A stretch of DNA of 7,365 nucleotides, taken from positions 1 to 7,365 of the forward strand of contig NZ_JXXK01000064.1 of the NCBI RefSeq assembly GCF_000949455.1. Reading direction: 5' to 3'. Positions 1 to 4,596 of the stretch are shown piece by piece (the stretch's first letter is position 1; each line of letters begins with the position of its first letter). Under the pieces are notes generated by a model, which saw only the letters and a list, made by a program, of their open reading frames with translations, was not told the origin of the DNA and did no database searches. The position numbers and the translations under genes are program-made. The DNA comes from Ruthenibacterium lactatiformans (lineage in GTDB: Bacteria > Bacillota > Clostridia > Oscillospirales > Ruminococcaceae).

Positions 1-420
1 AAAAACGCGGCCGGCGCGCCGACACACAGAGATTCAGCCGCGGCGACCGGCTCAGCGCGCTTCCCGTTGTTAAAAAACGCGGCCGGCGCGCCGACGCACA
101 GAGATTCAGCCGCGGCAGCTGGCGCAATGCGTTTTCCGCTGTTAAAAGAATTTAGCTGCGGAGGCCCGTAAAGCAGGCTTCCCATTGTTAAAAAACGCGG
201 CCGGCGCGCCGACGCGCAGAGATTCAGCCGCGGCGACCGGCTCAGCGCGCTTCCCGTTGTTAAAAAAACGCGGCCGGCGCGCCGACGCGCAGAGATTCAG
301 CCGCGGCAGCTGGCGCAGCGCGCTTCCCGTTGTTAAAAAAACGCGGCCGGCGCGCCGACGCACAGAGATTCAGCCGCGGCGGCTGGCGCAGCGAGCTTCC
401 CATTGTTAAAAATTGTTAAA
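1..420. repeat. Tandem repeat array, about 73-base units
   Basis: Five full units share the core CGCGGCCGGCGCGCCGAC, starting at 6, 78, 196, 269 and 342, so neighbours are 72-73 bases apart except where an extra partial unit sits between 78 and 196. Each unit runs: A-tract, the core, CAGAGATTCAGCCGCGGC, a variable tail, TTCCCRTTGTT. Every unit holds two short palindromes (CGGCGCGCCG and GCCGCGGC), and its CGCGGC and GCCGCG ends can pair into a stem. A period of 73 is not a multiple of three and frames break between units, so I read it as non-coding. There are no unique spacers, so it is not a CRISPR array. The left end is cut by the window edge and the right end reaches the sirtuin ribosome binding site. 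Confidence 0.93.
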
Positions 421-434
421 AAAGGAGAGAGGGT

Positions 435-1148
435 ATGGACGGACGTTTGCGCAAGCTGGTGGAGGCCAGCGAAGCGATTGTATTTTTCGGTGGAGCGGGC
501 GTGTCGTGCGAGAGCGGCATCCCGGATTTCCGCAGCACGGACGGGCTGTATCACCAGGAATACCGCTGGCCGCCGGAGGAAATTCTGTCCCACGATTTTT
601 TCGAACGCCGGCCGGAGGAGTTCTTCCGCTTTTACCGCGACAAAATGCTGTACCCGCAGGCGGAGCCGAACGCGGCGCACCTTGCCCTTGCGCGGCTGGA
701 GCAGGCCGGTAAGCTGAAAGCCGTCGTCACGCAGAACATTGACGGCCTGCACCAGGCGGCGGGCAGCAAAAACGTGCTGGAGCTGCACGGCAGCGTGCAC
801 CGCAACCACTGCACGCGCTGCGGCGCGTTTTATACGCTGGACGACGTGCTGCGCTCCGAAGGCGTGCCGCGGTGCGGCTGCGGCGGCGTCATCAAGCCGG
901 ACGTGGTGCTGTACGGAGAAGCGCTGGATGAAACGACGCTCAACGCGGCTGTGCGCGCCATCCGCCGTGCGGACCTGCTGCTGGTAGGCGGTACGTCGCT
1001 GAACGTTTACCCCGCGGCGGGCCTGCTGCGCTATTTTACAGGCGCCGCGCTGGCGGTCGTCAACAAGACGCCGACCCCGGCAGACGCCCGGGCAGACCTG
1101 GTGATCCAGGCCTCTATCGGCCGCGTACTGGGCGGCTTTGAGGACTGA
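435..1148 (+). CDS. cobB: SIR2-family NAD-dependent protein deacylase (sirtuin)
   Basis: A 237-residue cytoplasmic sirtuin, the usual length for a bacterial catalytic core. It would remove acyl groups from protein lysines, consuming NAD and releasing nicotinamide and O-acyl-ADP-ribose. NAD-site motif GAGVSCESGIPDFRS is at residues 20-34, TQNIDGLH at 99-106, the catalytic HG at 118-119 (His118), and GTSLNVYPAAG at 186-196. Zinc ligands appear to be Cys126 and Cys129 (CxxC) with Cys147 and Cys149 (CxC, one residue tighter than the common second CxxC). The Tyr-x-x-Arg signature of desuccinylases is not evident around residues 64-70, so deacetylation is the more likely activity; this is inference. 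The ATG is preceded by AAAGGAG (421-427) at good spacing. No clear promoter is visible; the tandem array lies immediately upstream. The next gene has its own promoter, so this gene is probably transcribed alone. Confidence 0.95.
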   Translation: MDGRLRKLVEASEAIVFFGGAGVSCESGIPDFRSTDGLYHQEYRWPPEEILSHDFFERRPEEFFRFYRDKMLYPQAEPNAAHLALARLEQAGKLKAVVTQNIDGLHQAAGSKNVLELHGSVHRNHCTRCGAFYTLDDVLRSEGVPRCGCGGVIKPDVVLYGEALDETTLNAAVRAIRRADLLLVGGTSLNVYPAAGLLRYFTGAALAVVNKTPTPADARADLVIQASIGRVLGGFED

Positions 1149-1192
1149 ATTGTAAAAAAACAAATAAACATACAAAAAATGTTTTAAATCAC

Positions 1193-1222
1193 TTGCTTTT
1201 TTGTGTAATATGCATGTATGAT
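1193..1222 (+). promoter_or_regulatory. Predicted sigma-A promoter for the HAD hydrolase-ywbE unit
   Basis: TTGCTT (1193-1198) and TATGAT (1217-1222) are 18 bases apart in an AT-rich gap between two GC-rich genes. Transcription would start near 1229, about 30 bases before the hydrolase start. It resembles the sigma-A consensus with two -35 mismatches and one -10 mismatch. Confidence 0.6.
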
Positions 1223-1259
1223 AAGAATGTAGATTTTCCACAGAACGGAGCGAGTGGAG

Positions 1260-2102
1260 ATGCGGGAAACAGAGAATACGGCATACGCACGCAAAAGGGA
1301 ATTTTTACTGTGCACCGACATCTGCGGCAGCGCGCTGGACACGCTGCGCAGCCGGCAGGAGCAAGCCTATTGCCCGGCGCTGGTAGAGGTGTTTGAGCTG
1401 GAGGAGCACGCGCAGGAGGCGCGGCGTGCCTGGATGTCTGTTGCACTGGAAAGCCGCCTGCGCGGCGGGAACCGGTTCCGTCTGCTGTCACAGGCATGTG
1501 TGCGCATCGCACAGCAGGGGGCCGCCGTGCCGGGGCTGGACGGCATTCTGCATTGGGTGGAGAGCGGCAGCGAGCTGACGCACGGCGCGCTTGCGGCCCG
1601 CGTGAAGCGCGGCGCGGGCCCCGCCCTGGCGCGGGCGCTGGCCTGGAGCCGGGAGGTGAACCGCCGCCTGACGGCCATGCCCAAGGAGTGCGCGCCCTTT
1701 GCCGCGGTGGAAGGCTGCCTTGCCGCGGTACGCGCCGTGGCGGACGTGGTGGCCATGGGCACAGGCACGCCTGCGGCGGTAAGAGGCGAATGGACGCGGG
1801 GCGGCTTGTCCGGCTATACGGACGCGGTGTTCGCCGCGCCGCAGGACGGCAAGGCGGAGGCGCTCATTCCCGTTTTCGGTGCCGGATACCTGCCTTCGCA
1901 CATGCTGGTGGTGGGCGATACGCTTGGCGACGCGGCACTGGCCGCGCAGGCGGGCGCGTTGTTTTTTCCCATCCTGCCGGGCCGCGAGGAAGCGTGCTGG
2001 CAGCGGCTGGCCGAGGAAGGCTTCCCGAAATTTTTGCACGGCAGCTTTGCGGGCGCATACGAGGACACGCTGCGCAAGGCCCAGCGGTCGCTTTTGCCCT
2101 AG
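1260..2102 (+). CDS. HAD-superfamily hydrolase-like protein, second catalytic Asp replaced
   Basis: A 280-residue cytoplasmic protein that fits a Firmicutes HAD hydrolase family of similar length. Motif I is CTDICGSALDT (Asp20 in the numbering used here); relatives, as I recall them, read C-x-D-S-D-G-C-x-x-D-T, so the second Asp (general acid/base) is Cys22 here. Motif II is probably the VVAMGTGT stretch around residues 163-170. Motif III is HMLVVGDTLGDAA with Asp220 and Asp224, followed by GALFFPILPGREEACW, a family hallmark. A helical cap lies between motifs I and II. The substrate is unknown; HAD proteins usually cleave phosphate esters. I chose ATG 1260 because GGAG at 1247-1250 is 9 bases away; an in-frame GTG at 1254 would leave only 3. 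ywbE follows after 56 bases with no terminator between, so the two are probably co-transcribed. Confidence 0.85.
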   Translation: MRETENTAYARKREFLLCTDICGSALDTLRSRQEQAYCPALVEVFELEEHAQEARRAWMSVALESRLRGGNRFRLLSQACVRIAQQGAAVPGLDGILHWVESGSELTHGALAARVKRGAGPALARALAWSREVNRRLTAMPKECAPFAAVEGCLAAVRAVADVVAMGTGTPAAVRGEWTRGGLSGYTDAVFAAPQDGKAEALIPVFGAGYLPSHMLVVGDTLGDAALAAQAGALFFPILPGREEACWQRLAEEGFPKFLHGSFAGAYEDTLRKAQRSLLP

Positions 2103-2158
2103 GCGAAGCGGCCGGCGGCAAAACGGCGCATTCGATAAACGGCAAGGAGGAACGCCCC

Positions 2159-2368
2159 ATGGACGGCAAACGGCGTGCGGACATCCGCCCCGGACAACAG
2201 GTGGAGATCGTACTTAAAAAAGACCAGCCCACCGGCAGGCGCACCCGCGGTGTGGTGCGGCGCATCCTGACAAACAGCCCCACCCACCCCCACGGCATCA
2301 AGGTGATGCTGGAGGACGGGCAGGTAGGCCGCGTACAGGCTGTGCTGGACGCGCCGGCTCCGCAATGA
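2159..2368 (+). CDS. ywbE: YwbE family protein (DUF2196)
   Basis: A 69-residue basic protein that matches the YwbE family over its full length: RADIRPGQQVEIVLKKDQ at residues 6-23, a TGRRTRGVV segment at 25-33, the hallmark ILTNSPTHPHGIKV at 36-49, and LEDGQVGRVQ at 51-60. Family members are about 65-70 residues. The function is not established; the compact all-beta look and the basic charge are compatible with nucleic-acid binding, but that is inference. AAGGAGGA (2144-2151) lies 7 bases before the ATG, a very strong ribosome binding site. It follows the HAD hydrolase by 56 bases, and the terminator-like palindrome starts 2 bases after its stop. Confidence 0.93.
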   Translation: MDGKRRADIRPGQQVEIVLKKDQPTGRRTRGVVRRILTNSPTHPHGIKVMLEDGQVGRVQAVLDAPAPQ

Positions 2369-2370
2369 AA

Positions 2371-2396
2371 AAACCCCAGCCTTTTGGCTGGGGTTT
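2371..2396. terminator. Bidirectional terminator-like palindrome after ywbE
   Basis: An 11-base-pair perfect stem with a TTTT loop starts 2 bases after the ywbE stop. Read on the plus strand it is followed by only three T; read on the minus strand it is followed by six T, so it should stop minus-strand transcription more efficiently. Confidence 0.7.
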
Positions 2397-2508
2397 CAGA
2401 CTGTCGAAAAAAGCAAAGAAGTAAAAGAAAAGTCCAGGGAAAAAGCTGGCGGTGGCAAAGCCATGCATCTTTGCGCAGCAAAGTGCAAGCCACGCGGCGA
2501 ATGCCGCC

Positions 2509-2533
2509 AAAAAGGGGTGGTGAACCCCTTTTT
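2509..2533. terminator. Terminator-like hairpin inside the repeat block
   Basis: Arms AAAAAGGGGT and ACCCCTTTTT pair perfectly around a five-base loop. The GC-rich core with A and T tracts gives intrinsic terminator form on both strands. It may simply be part of the repeat. Confidence 0.5.
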
Positions 2534-2591
2534 CATTTAAAATGACCCCGCGCCGTGCGCGGCGAACGGGGCCAAAGGCCCTGTTCGTAGG

Positions 2592-2628
2592 CAGCTTGGC
2601 GCAAAAGCGCAGCTTTTGCGCCAAGCTG
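2592..2628. repeat. 17-base-pair perfect inverted repeat
   Basis: Two 17-base arms (CAGCTTGGCGCAAAAGC and its exact complement) flank a GCA loop, ending right next to the right-hand terminal palindrome. No T-tract follows on either strand, so it is not a standard terminator by itself. Confidence 0.85.
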
Positions 2629-2656
2629 AAACCCCAGCCTTTTGGCTGGGGTTTTT
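2629..2656. terminator. Terminator-like palindrome downstream of tRNA-Gly
   Basis: Second copy of the 11-base-pair stem, 3 bases past the encoded CCA of the tRNA on the minus strand. On that strand only three T follow the stem; on the plus strand five do. It probably helps to end tRNA transcription together with the adjoining 17-base-pair hairpin. Confidence 0.65.
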
Positions 2657-2659
2657 GAA

Positions 2660-2735
2660 TGGAGCGGATTACGAGGCTCGAACTCGCCACCTTCTGCTTG
2701 GGAAGCAGACGCTCTACCAGATGAGCTAAATCCGC
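2660..2735 (-). tRNA. tRNA-Gly (anticodon CCC)
   Basis: On the minus strand a complete 76-base cloverleaf can be drawn. The acceptor is GCGGATT paired with AATCCGC, the D arm GCTC/GAGC, the anticodon arm TCTGC-TTCCCAA-GCAGA with anticodon CCC, a 5-base variable loop, and the T arm GCGAG-TTCGAGC-CTCGT. U73, as expected for bacterial glycine tRNA, is followed by an encoded CCA. It decodes GGG. It stands alone with its own promoter and with the hairpin block directly downstream. Confidence 0.96.
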
Positions 2736-2747
2736 GGAGCATTTATT

Positions 2748-2776
2748 ATTTTAATCGCTTCGCGGCATTTTGTCAA
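2748..2776 (-). promoter_or_regulatory. tRNA-Gly promoter
   Basis: On the minus strand TTGACA (2771-2776) and TAAAAT (2748-2753) are exactly 17 bases apart, only one mismatch from the sigma-A consensus. The predicted start lies a few bases before the mature tRNA 5' end, giving a very short leader. Confidence 0.85.
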
Positions 2777-2788
2777 TGCATTGCGGGC

Positions 2789-2817
2789 AAAAAATAGAGC
2801 GGCACGCCGTTTTGCCG
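2789..2817 (-). terminator. Weak candidate terminator of the XRE gene
   Basis: On the minus strand, just past the stop, CGGCA pairs with TGCCG over an 8-base loop and six T follow after five unpaired bases. The short stem and the gap make this a weak call. Confidence 0.3.
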
Positions 2818-2818
2818 G

Positions 2819-3259
2819 TTATTCTGAAAAACCGTTTTTCAGTGCGCGCACATAGCGGGACGCCTTGGCGATCTGCTCATAGCTGAGCTGGCGGATGTCA
2901 TCCACCAGATTAAACGCATTGATTTTTTCCTCGCGGTACATCTGCTCCAGAAAACGGTGGTATTCTTCGTCCAGAACGATATCCACCATGCGCTTGCCGT
3001 GGGCGCTGAGCGAACGGAACTTGCGGATGCGTTTGATCTCCTCCGAGCTGAAGATCTCGCTTGGATGAGTGTTCAGCAATTCGTCCAGCGAACAGTTCAG
3101 CACGCGGGTAATGGCTGTGATCGTCTCCCAGGTGGGGTTCTGATTTTCTCCAGAAAACAATTTCGACACCGTGCGGTACGGGACGCCGGACTGCTCGGCG
3201 ATGCTGACGCAGGAAAGATTGCGCACCTCGCGGATCTCATTGAGCTTTCGAATGTTCAT
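2819..3259 (-). CDS. Helix-turn-helix XRE-family transcriptional regulator
   Basis: A 146-residue cytoplasmic DNA-binding protein. Residues 1-62 form a Cro/C1-type HTH domain: the recognition unit is SIAEQSGVPYRTVSKLFSG (19-37), followed by NPTWETITAITRVLNCSLDELL. The C-terminal part (about 68-146) is charged and helical, with SSEEIKRIRKFRSL and GKRMVDIVLDEEY, a pattern seen after the HTH in many Firmicutes XRE regulators and likely used for dimerisation. No peptidase or metal-binding signature is visible. I start it at the ATG whose codon ends at 3259 because AAGGAGA lies 5 bases upstream; an in-frame TTG at 3280 would put that site inside the gene. It is less GC-rich than its neighbours. 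It faces away from the DUF6514-like gene, and an inverted repeat inside its promoter suggests autorepression. Targets are unknown. Confidence 0.92.
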   Translation of the reverse strand: MNIRKLNEIREVRNLSCVSIAEQSGVPYRTVSKLFSGENQNPTWETITAITRVLNCSLDELLNTHPSEIFSSEEIKRIRKFRSLSAHGKRMVDIVLDEEYHRFLEQMYREEKINAFNLVDDIRQLSYEQIAKASRYVRALKNGFSE

Positions 3260-3264
3260 AAATT

Positions 3265-3271
3265 TCTCCTT
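3265..3271 (-). promoter_or_regulatory. Ribosome binding site fixing the XRE start
   Basis: AAGGAGA on the minus strand, 5 bases before the ATG ending at 3259. It makes the upstream TTG (3280) an unlikely start. Confidence 0.8.
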
Positions 3272-3301
3272 GTCCCGCAATATTTGCCTTTTATGGTAAG
3301 T

Positions 3302-3327
3302 AAATATTACCTTAAAAGGTAATATTT
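3302..3327. promoter_or_regulatory. Candidate XRE operator, 12-base perfect inverted repeat
   Basis: AAATATTACCTT (3302-3313) and its exact reverse complement (3316-3327) are 2 bases apart and cover the -10 box and the whole spacer of the XRE promoter. A further GGTAA at 3295-3299 makes a third half-site with TTACC at 3307-3311. A dimer bound here would block RNA polymerase. That the XRE protein is the binder is inference from position. Confidence 0.7.
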
Positions 3328-3332
3328 GTCAA
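3304..3332 (-). promoter_or_regulatory. Promoter of the XRE regulator
   Basis: On the minus strand TTGACA (3327-3332) and TAATAT (3304-3309) are separated by 17 bases, an almost perfect sigma-A promoter. The predicted start is near 3297, giving a leader of about 38 bases. Confidence 0.85.
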
Positions 3333-3609
3333 TGATAACAGTATTAAGAAAAAAATACGTGTTTTTTGCCAATATGAATTTCCCTATTGTAATGATATGA
3401 TTACAGACGCTGCACATCCTGCGGCATTTTCATTTTTGCCTGCTTGTGTGCGTGCAGCGAACACAGGAAAGGTGCGGCTGCTTTATTTTGTCGTTTTGTT
3501 TTTGATTTTGTCGATTTTACAAAAAATGGTATTTTTCACGTCTGAACTGCGATAAAATAAAAGCGTAGATTTACCGCGAAAATAAAGGGAAAAGGGGTTC
3601 ATTTCGGGT
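3333..3609. other. AT-rich intergenic region upstream of the DUF6514-like gene
   Basis: No gene is evident in these 277 bases. They contain the palindrome TGTAAT-N6-ATTACA (3388-3405), 8-base inverted arms CGCTGCAC and GTGCAGCG (3408-3415 and 3452-3459), and a possible -10 box TAAAAT (3553-3558) for the plus-strand gene without a convincing -35 partner. Confidence 0.5.
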
Positions 3610-3849
3610 ATGAGGTATACGGTGGTGTGCGAGTGTTCGTTCGATGATGTGAATGGGGAATATGCCACCTATGCGCTTGCCTGGGGCGAGGCATGCGTGC
3701 ATGACGTTTCGGTGGACGCGGCCTTTGTCCAGCGCGTGGCGGACGCGCTGAACGGCCAGGACGTACCCCCCGAGCATGTGTACAACGTGCTGGACAACTT
3801 TTATGGTATGGGCGAAGCCGCCCCGGTCACCCGCCGCTGGTGGGAATGA
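3610..3849 (+). CDS. Small hypothetical protein, DUF6514-like
   Basis: A 79-residue acidic, soluble protein without signal peptide or membrane segment. The order of features (RYTVVCE strand, YATYAL at residues 18-23, a HDVSVDAAFVQRVADALN helix region at 31-48, then VPPEHVYNVLDNFYG at 52-66) resembles what I recall of DUF6514, small Clostridia proteins of unknown function. This assignment is by eye and tentative. The ATG is the best start, though the nearest purine-rich run (AAAAGGGG, 3590-3597) is 12 bases away, longer than ideal. Coding is supported by strong GC bias at third positions. It stands alone, divergent from the XRE regulator and followed by a GC-rich hairpin with a T run. Confidence 0.78.
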   Translation: MRYTVVCECSFDDVNGEYATYALAWGEACVHDVSVDAAFVQRVADALNGQDVPPEHVYNVLDNFYGMGEAAPVTRRWWE

Positions 3850-3873
3850 ACGGCAGGCAGCAGCCCGCCCCGG

Positions 3874-3892
3874 CCCCCGTTTTGGGGGTTTT
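3874..3892 (+). terminator. Candidate terminator after the DUF6514-like gene
   Basis: CCCCC and GGGGG pair over a five-base loop and are followed by TTTT, 25 bases past the stop. The stem is short, so strength is uncertain. Confidence 0.5.
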
Positions 3893-3990
3893 GCACAAGT
3901 CAGCTTGCCAAAAAAGGCGGGCGAAAAAGCAAAACTTCAGGAACATTTTACGAAAATTTGACAGCGGCATTCCCTTTGTGCGTCCATTCG

Positions 3991-4019
3991 TTGTAACGCC
4001 GCCGACACTGTGCTACAAT
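3991..4019 (+). promoter_or_regulatory. Promoter of the TSCPD gene, extended -10 type
   Basis: TTGTAA (3991-3996) and TACAAT (4014-4019) are 17 bases apart, and TG at 4011-4012 gives an extended -10 (TGCTACAAT). The start would fall near 4026, leaving a leader of about 80 bases. Confidence 0.75.
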
Positions 4020-4031
4020 AAATGACAGTGT
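4005..4031. promoter_or_regulatory. Candidate operator flanking the -10 box
   Basis: ACACTGT (4005-4011) and ACAGTGT (4025-4031) are exact reverse complements 13 bases apart, placed around the -10 element and the predicted start. The regulator is unknown. Confidence 0.4.
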
Positions 4032-4073
4032 GAGCCGGGCGTGCAGGGCGAAGGCGCGCTTGCCGTGCGGCTC
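4032..4073 (+). promoter_or_regulatory. Leader hairpin upstream of the TSCPD gene
   Basis: GAGCCG (4032-4037) pairs with CGGCTC (4068-4073), with partial inner pairing, so most of the first half of the leader RNA folds. No T-tract follows, so it is not an obvious attenuator, and it matches no riboswitch class that I recognise. It ends about 20 bases before the ribosome binding site. Confidence 0.4.
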
Positions 4074-4105
4074 TGGGAACGTGAAATTTTCCTGGAGGCG
4101 AAACA

Positions 4106-4357
4106 ATGACGTACACGCGCAAGAACAAAGGCGTTTGCTCTCTTTCCACTGAAGTGACGCTCACAGACGACGGCGTCATCGAATCCGTTACAGTCGTGGG
4201 CGGCTGCAACGGCAACCTGAAAGGCATCAGCGCCCTGCTCACGGGGCTCAGGGCGGAGGACGCCATCCGGCGCCTCAAGGGCCTTACCTGCGGCAGCAAG
4301 CACACCTCCTGCCCGGACCAGATCGCGTTGGCGCTGGAAGAAGCGCTGGCAAAATGA
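4106..4357 (+). CDS. TIGR03905 family TSCPD domain-containing protein
   Basis: An 83-residue soluble protein. It matches the short stand-alone TSCPD family: GVCS at residues 9-12, a GxIESVTVVGGCNGNLKGIS segment at 23-41, and CGSKHTSCPDQIALAL ending with the TSCPD signature at 67-71. Cys11, Cys34, Cys62 and Cys69 are positioned as likely metal ligands. The domain also occurs at the C-terminus of B12-dependent ribonucleotide reductases; the role of the stand-alone form is unknown, and metal or iron-sulphur binding is inference. GGAGG (4094-4098) is 7 bases before the ATG. It has its own promoter and a strong terminator, so it is monocistronic. Confidence 0.93.
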   Translation: MTYTRKNKGVCSLSTEVTLTDDGVIESVTVVGGCNGNLKGISALLTGLRAEDAIRRLKGLTCGSKHTSCPDQIALALEEALAK

Positions 4358-4383
4358 ACCATCCATAAGATACCAGGAACATC

Positions 4384-4415
4384 AAAAACACGGGCCGCGC
4401 GGCCCGTGTTTTTTT
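4384..4415. terminator. Strong intrinsic terminator after the TSCPD gene
   Basis: Arms AAAAACACGGGCC and GGCCCGTGTTTTT pair perfectly over a GCGC loop, with two more T after the stem. The form is symmetric, so it can also act on the minus strand. Confidence 0.9.
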
Positions 4416-4506
4416 CGGCTTTGCACGGCAAAGCCGGAAAAACGGCCGTGCGGCCCGGGACGGGCCACGGCCTTACGCTCAAAAGCGCCGGGGCACAGGA
4501 GTGCCC
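4416..4506. repeat. Cluster of three hairpins between two terminators
   Basis: Three stems follow one another: CGGCTTTGC with its complement over a 3-base loop (4416-4436); GGCCGT plus GGCCCG against their complements (4444-4472); and GGGCAC with GTGCCC (4491-4506). No gene is supported here. The run lies between two related terminators and may belong to one repeat element. Confidence 0.65.
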
Positions 4507-4515
4507 GGACGCGCA

Positions 4516-4549
4516 AAAAAAACACGGGTCCGGCAGCCCGTGTTTTTTT
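4516..4549. terminator. Second related terminator upstream of the Clp gene
   Basis: CACGGGT pairs with GCCCGTG (one G-T pair) over a 6-base loop, flanked by eight A and seven T. It shares the CACGGG/CCCGTG core and the T-run followed by CGG with the terminator at 4384-4415. Confidence 0.8.
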
Positions 4550-4596
4550 CGGTCCGTTTGCGGCCATACTTCCCCTGTAAAGGAGCGTTCGGACGG

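Larger units (their letters stand above)
2368..2656. repeat. Hairpin-rich non-coding block with inverted terminal palindromes
   Basis: The block begins and ends with the same 26-base palindrome: arms AAACCCCAGCC and GGCTGGGGTTT around a TTTT loop, at 2371-2396 and 2629-2654. The flanks show opposite orientation: the left copy has A-rich sequence outside and TTTCAG inside, the right copy CTGAAA inside and TTTTTG outside. Between them lie a 10-base-pair hairpin (2509-2533), a compound hairpin (2546-2571) and a 17-base-pair hairpin with a 3-base loop (2592-2628). AATG occurs at both outer edges (2364-2367 and 2658-2661), which may be chance. No convincing gene lies on either strand. A dispersed MITE-like or terminator-derived repeat is the best guess. 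Confidence 0.7.

Noticed and set aside
1..420. CRISPR array
   Set aside because: Units are contiguous, near-identical along their full length, with no unique spacers and no cas genes in the window.
1166..1184. AAACAT/ATGTTT hairpin after the sirtuin stop as a terminator
   Set aside because: The stem is all A-T apart from one pair and has no proper T-run; it is too weak to call.
333..1241. 302-residue open frame on the minus strand across the sirtuin gene
   Set aside because: It lies opposite a clear sirtuin with all catalytic motifs; its composition is that of a GC-rich antisense shadow, and its C-terminus runs into the tandem repeats.
2364..2661. AATG on both sides of the hairpin block as a proven target-site duplication
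   Set aside because: Four bases can match by chance, and one copy overlaps the tRNA 3' end; mentioned only as a possibility.
2298..2690. 130-residue minus-strand open frame over the hairpin block
   Set aside because: It runs through the ywbE gene end, two palindromes and part of the tRNA; both copies of the palindrome give the same peptide, so it is a repeat read in frame, not a gene.
3958..3986. TTGACA at 3958-3963 as the -35 of the TSCPD promoter
   Set aside because: No -10-like sequence lies 15-19 bases downstream; the TTGTAA/TACAAT pair further on fits better.
4501..4596. Upstream extension of the Clp gene to a GTG at 4501
   Set aside because: It would translate the terminator hairpin; ATG 4597 has a ribosome binding site and fits the start of the Clp N domain.
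4550..4596. CtsR or CIRCE heat-shock operator before the Clp gene
   Set aside because: I looked for GGTCAAA repeats and for the long CIRCE inverted repeat and found neither; no convincing promoter is visible in this short gap.
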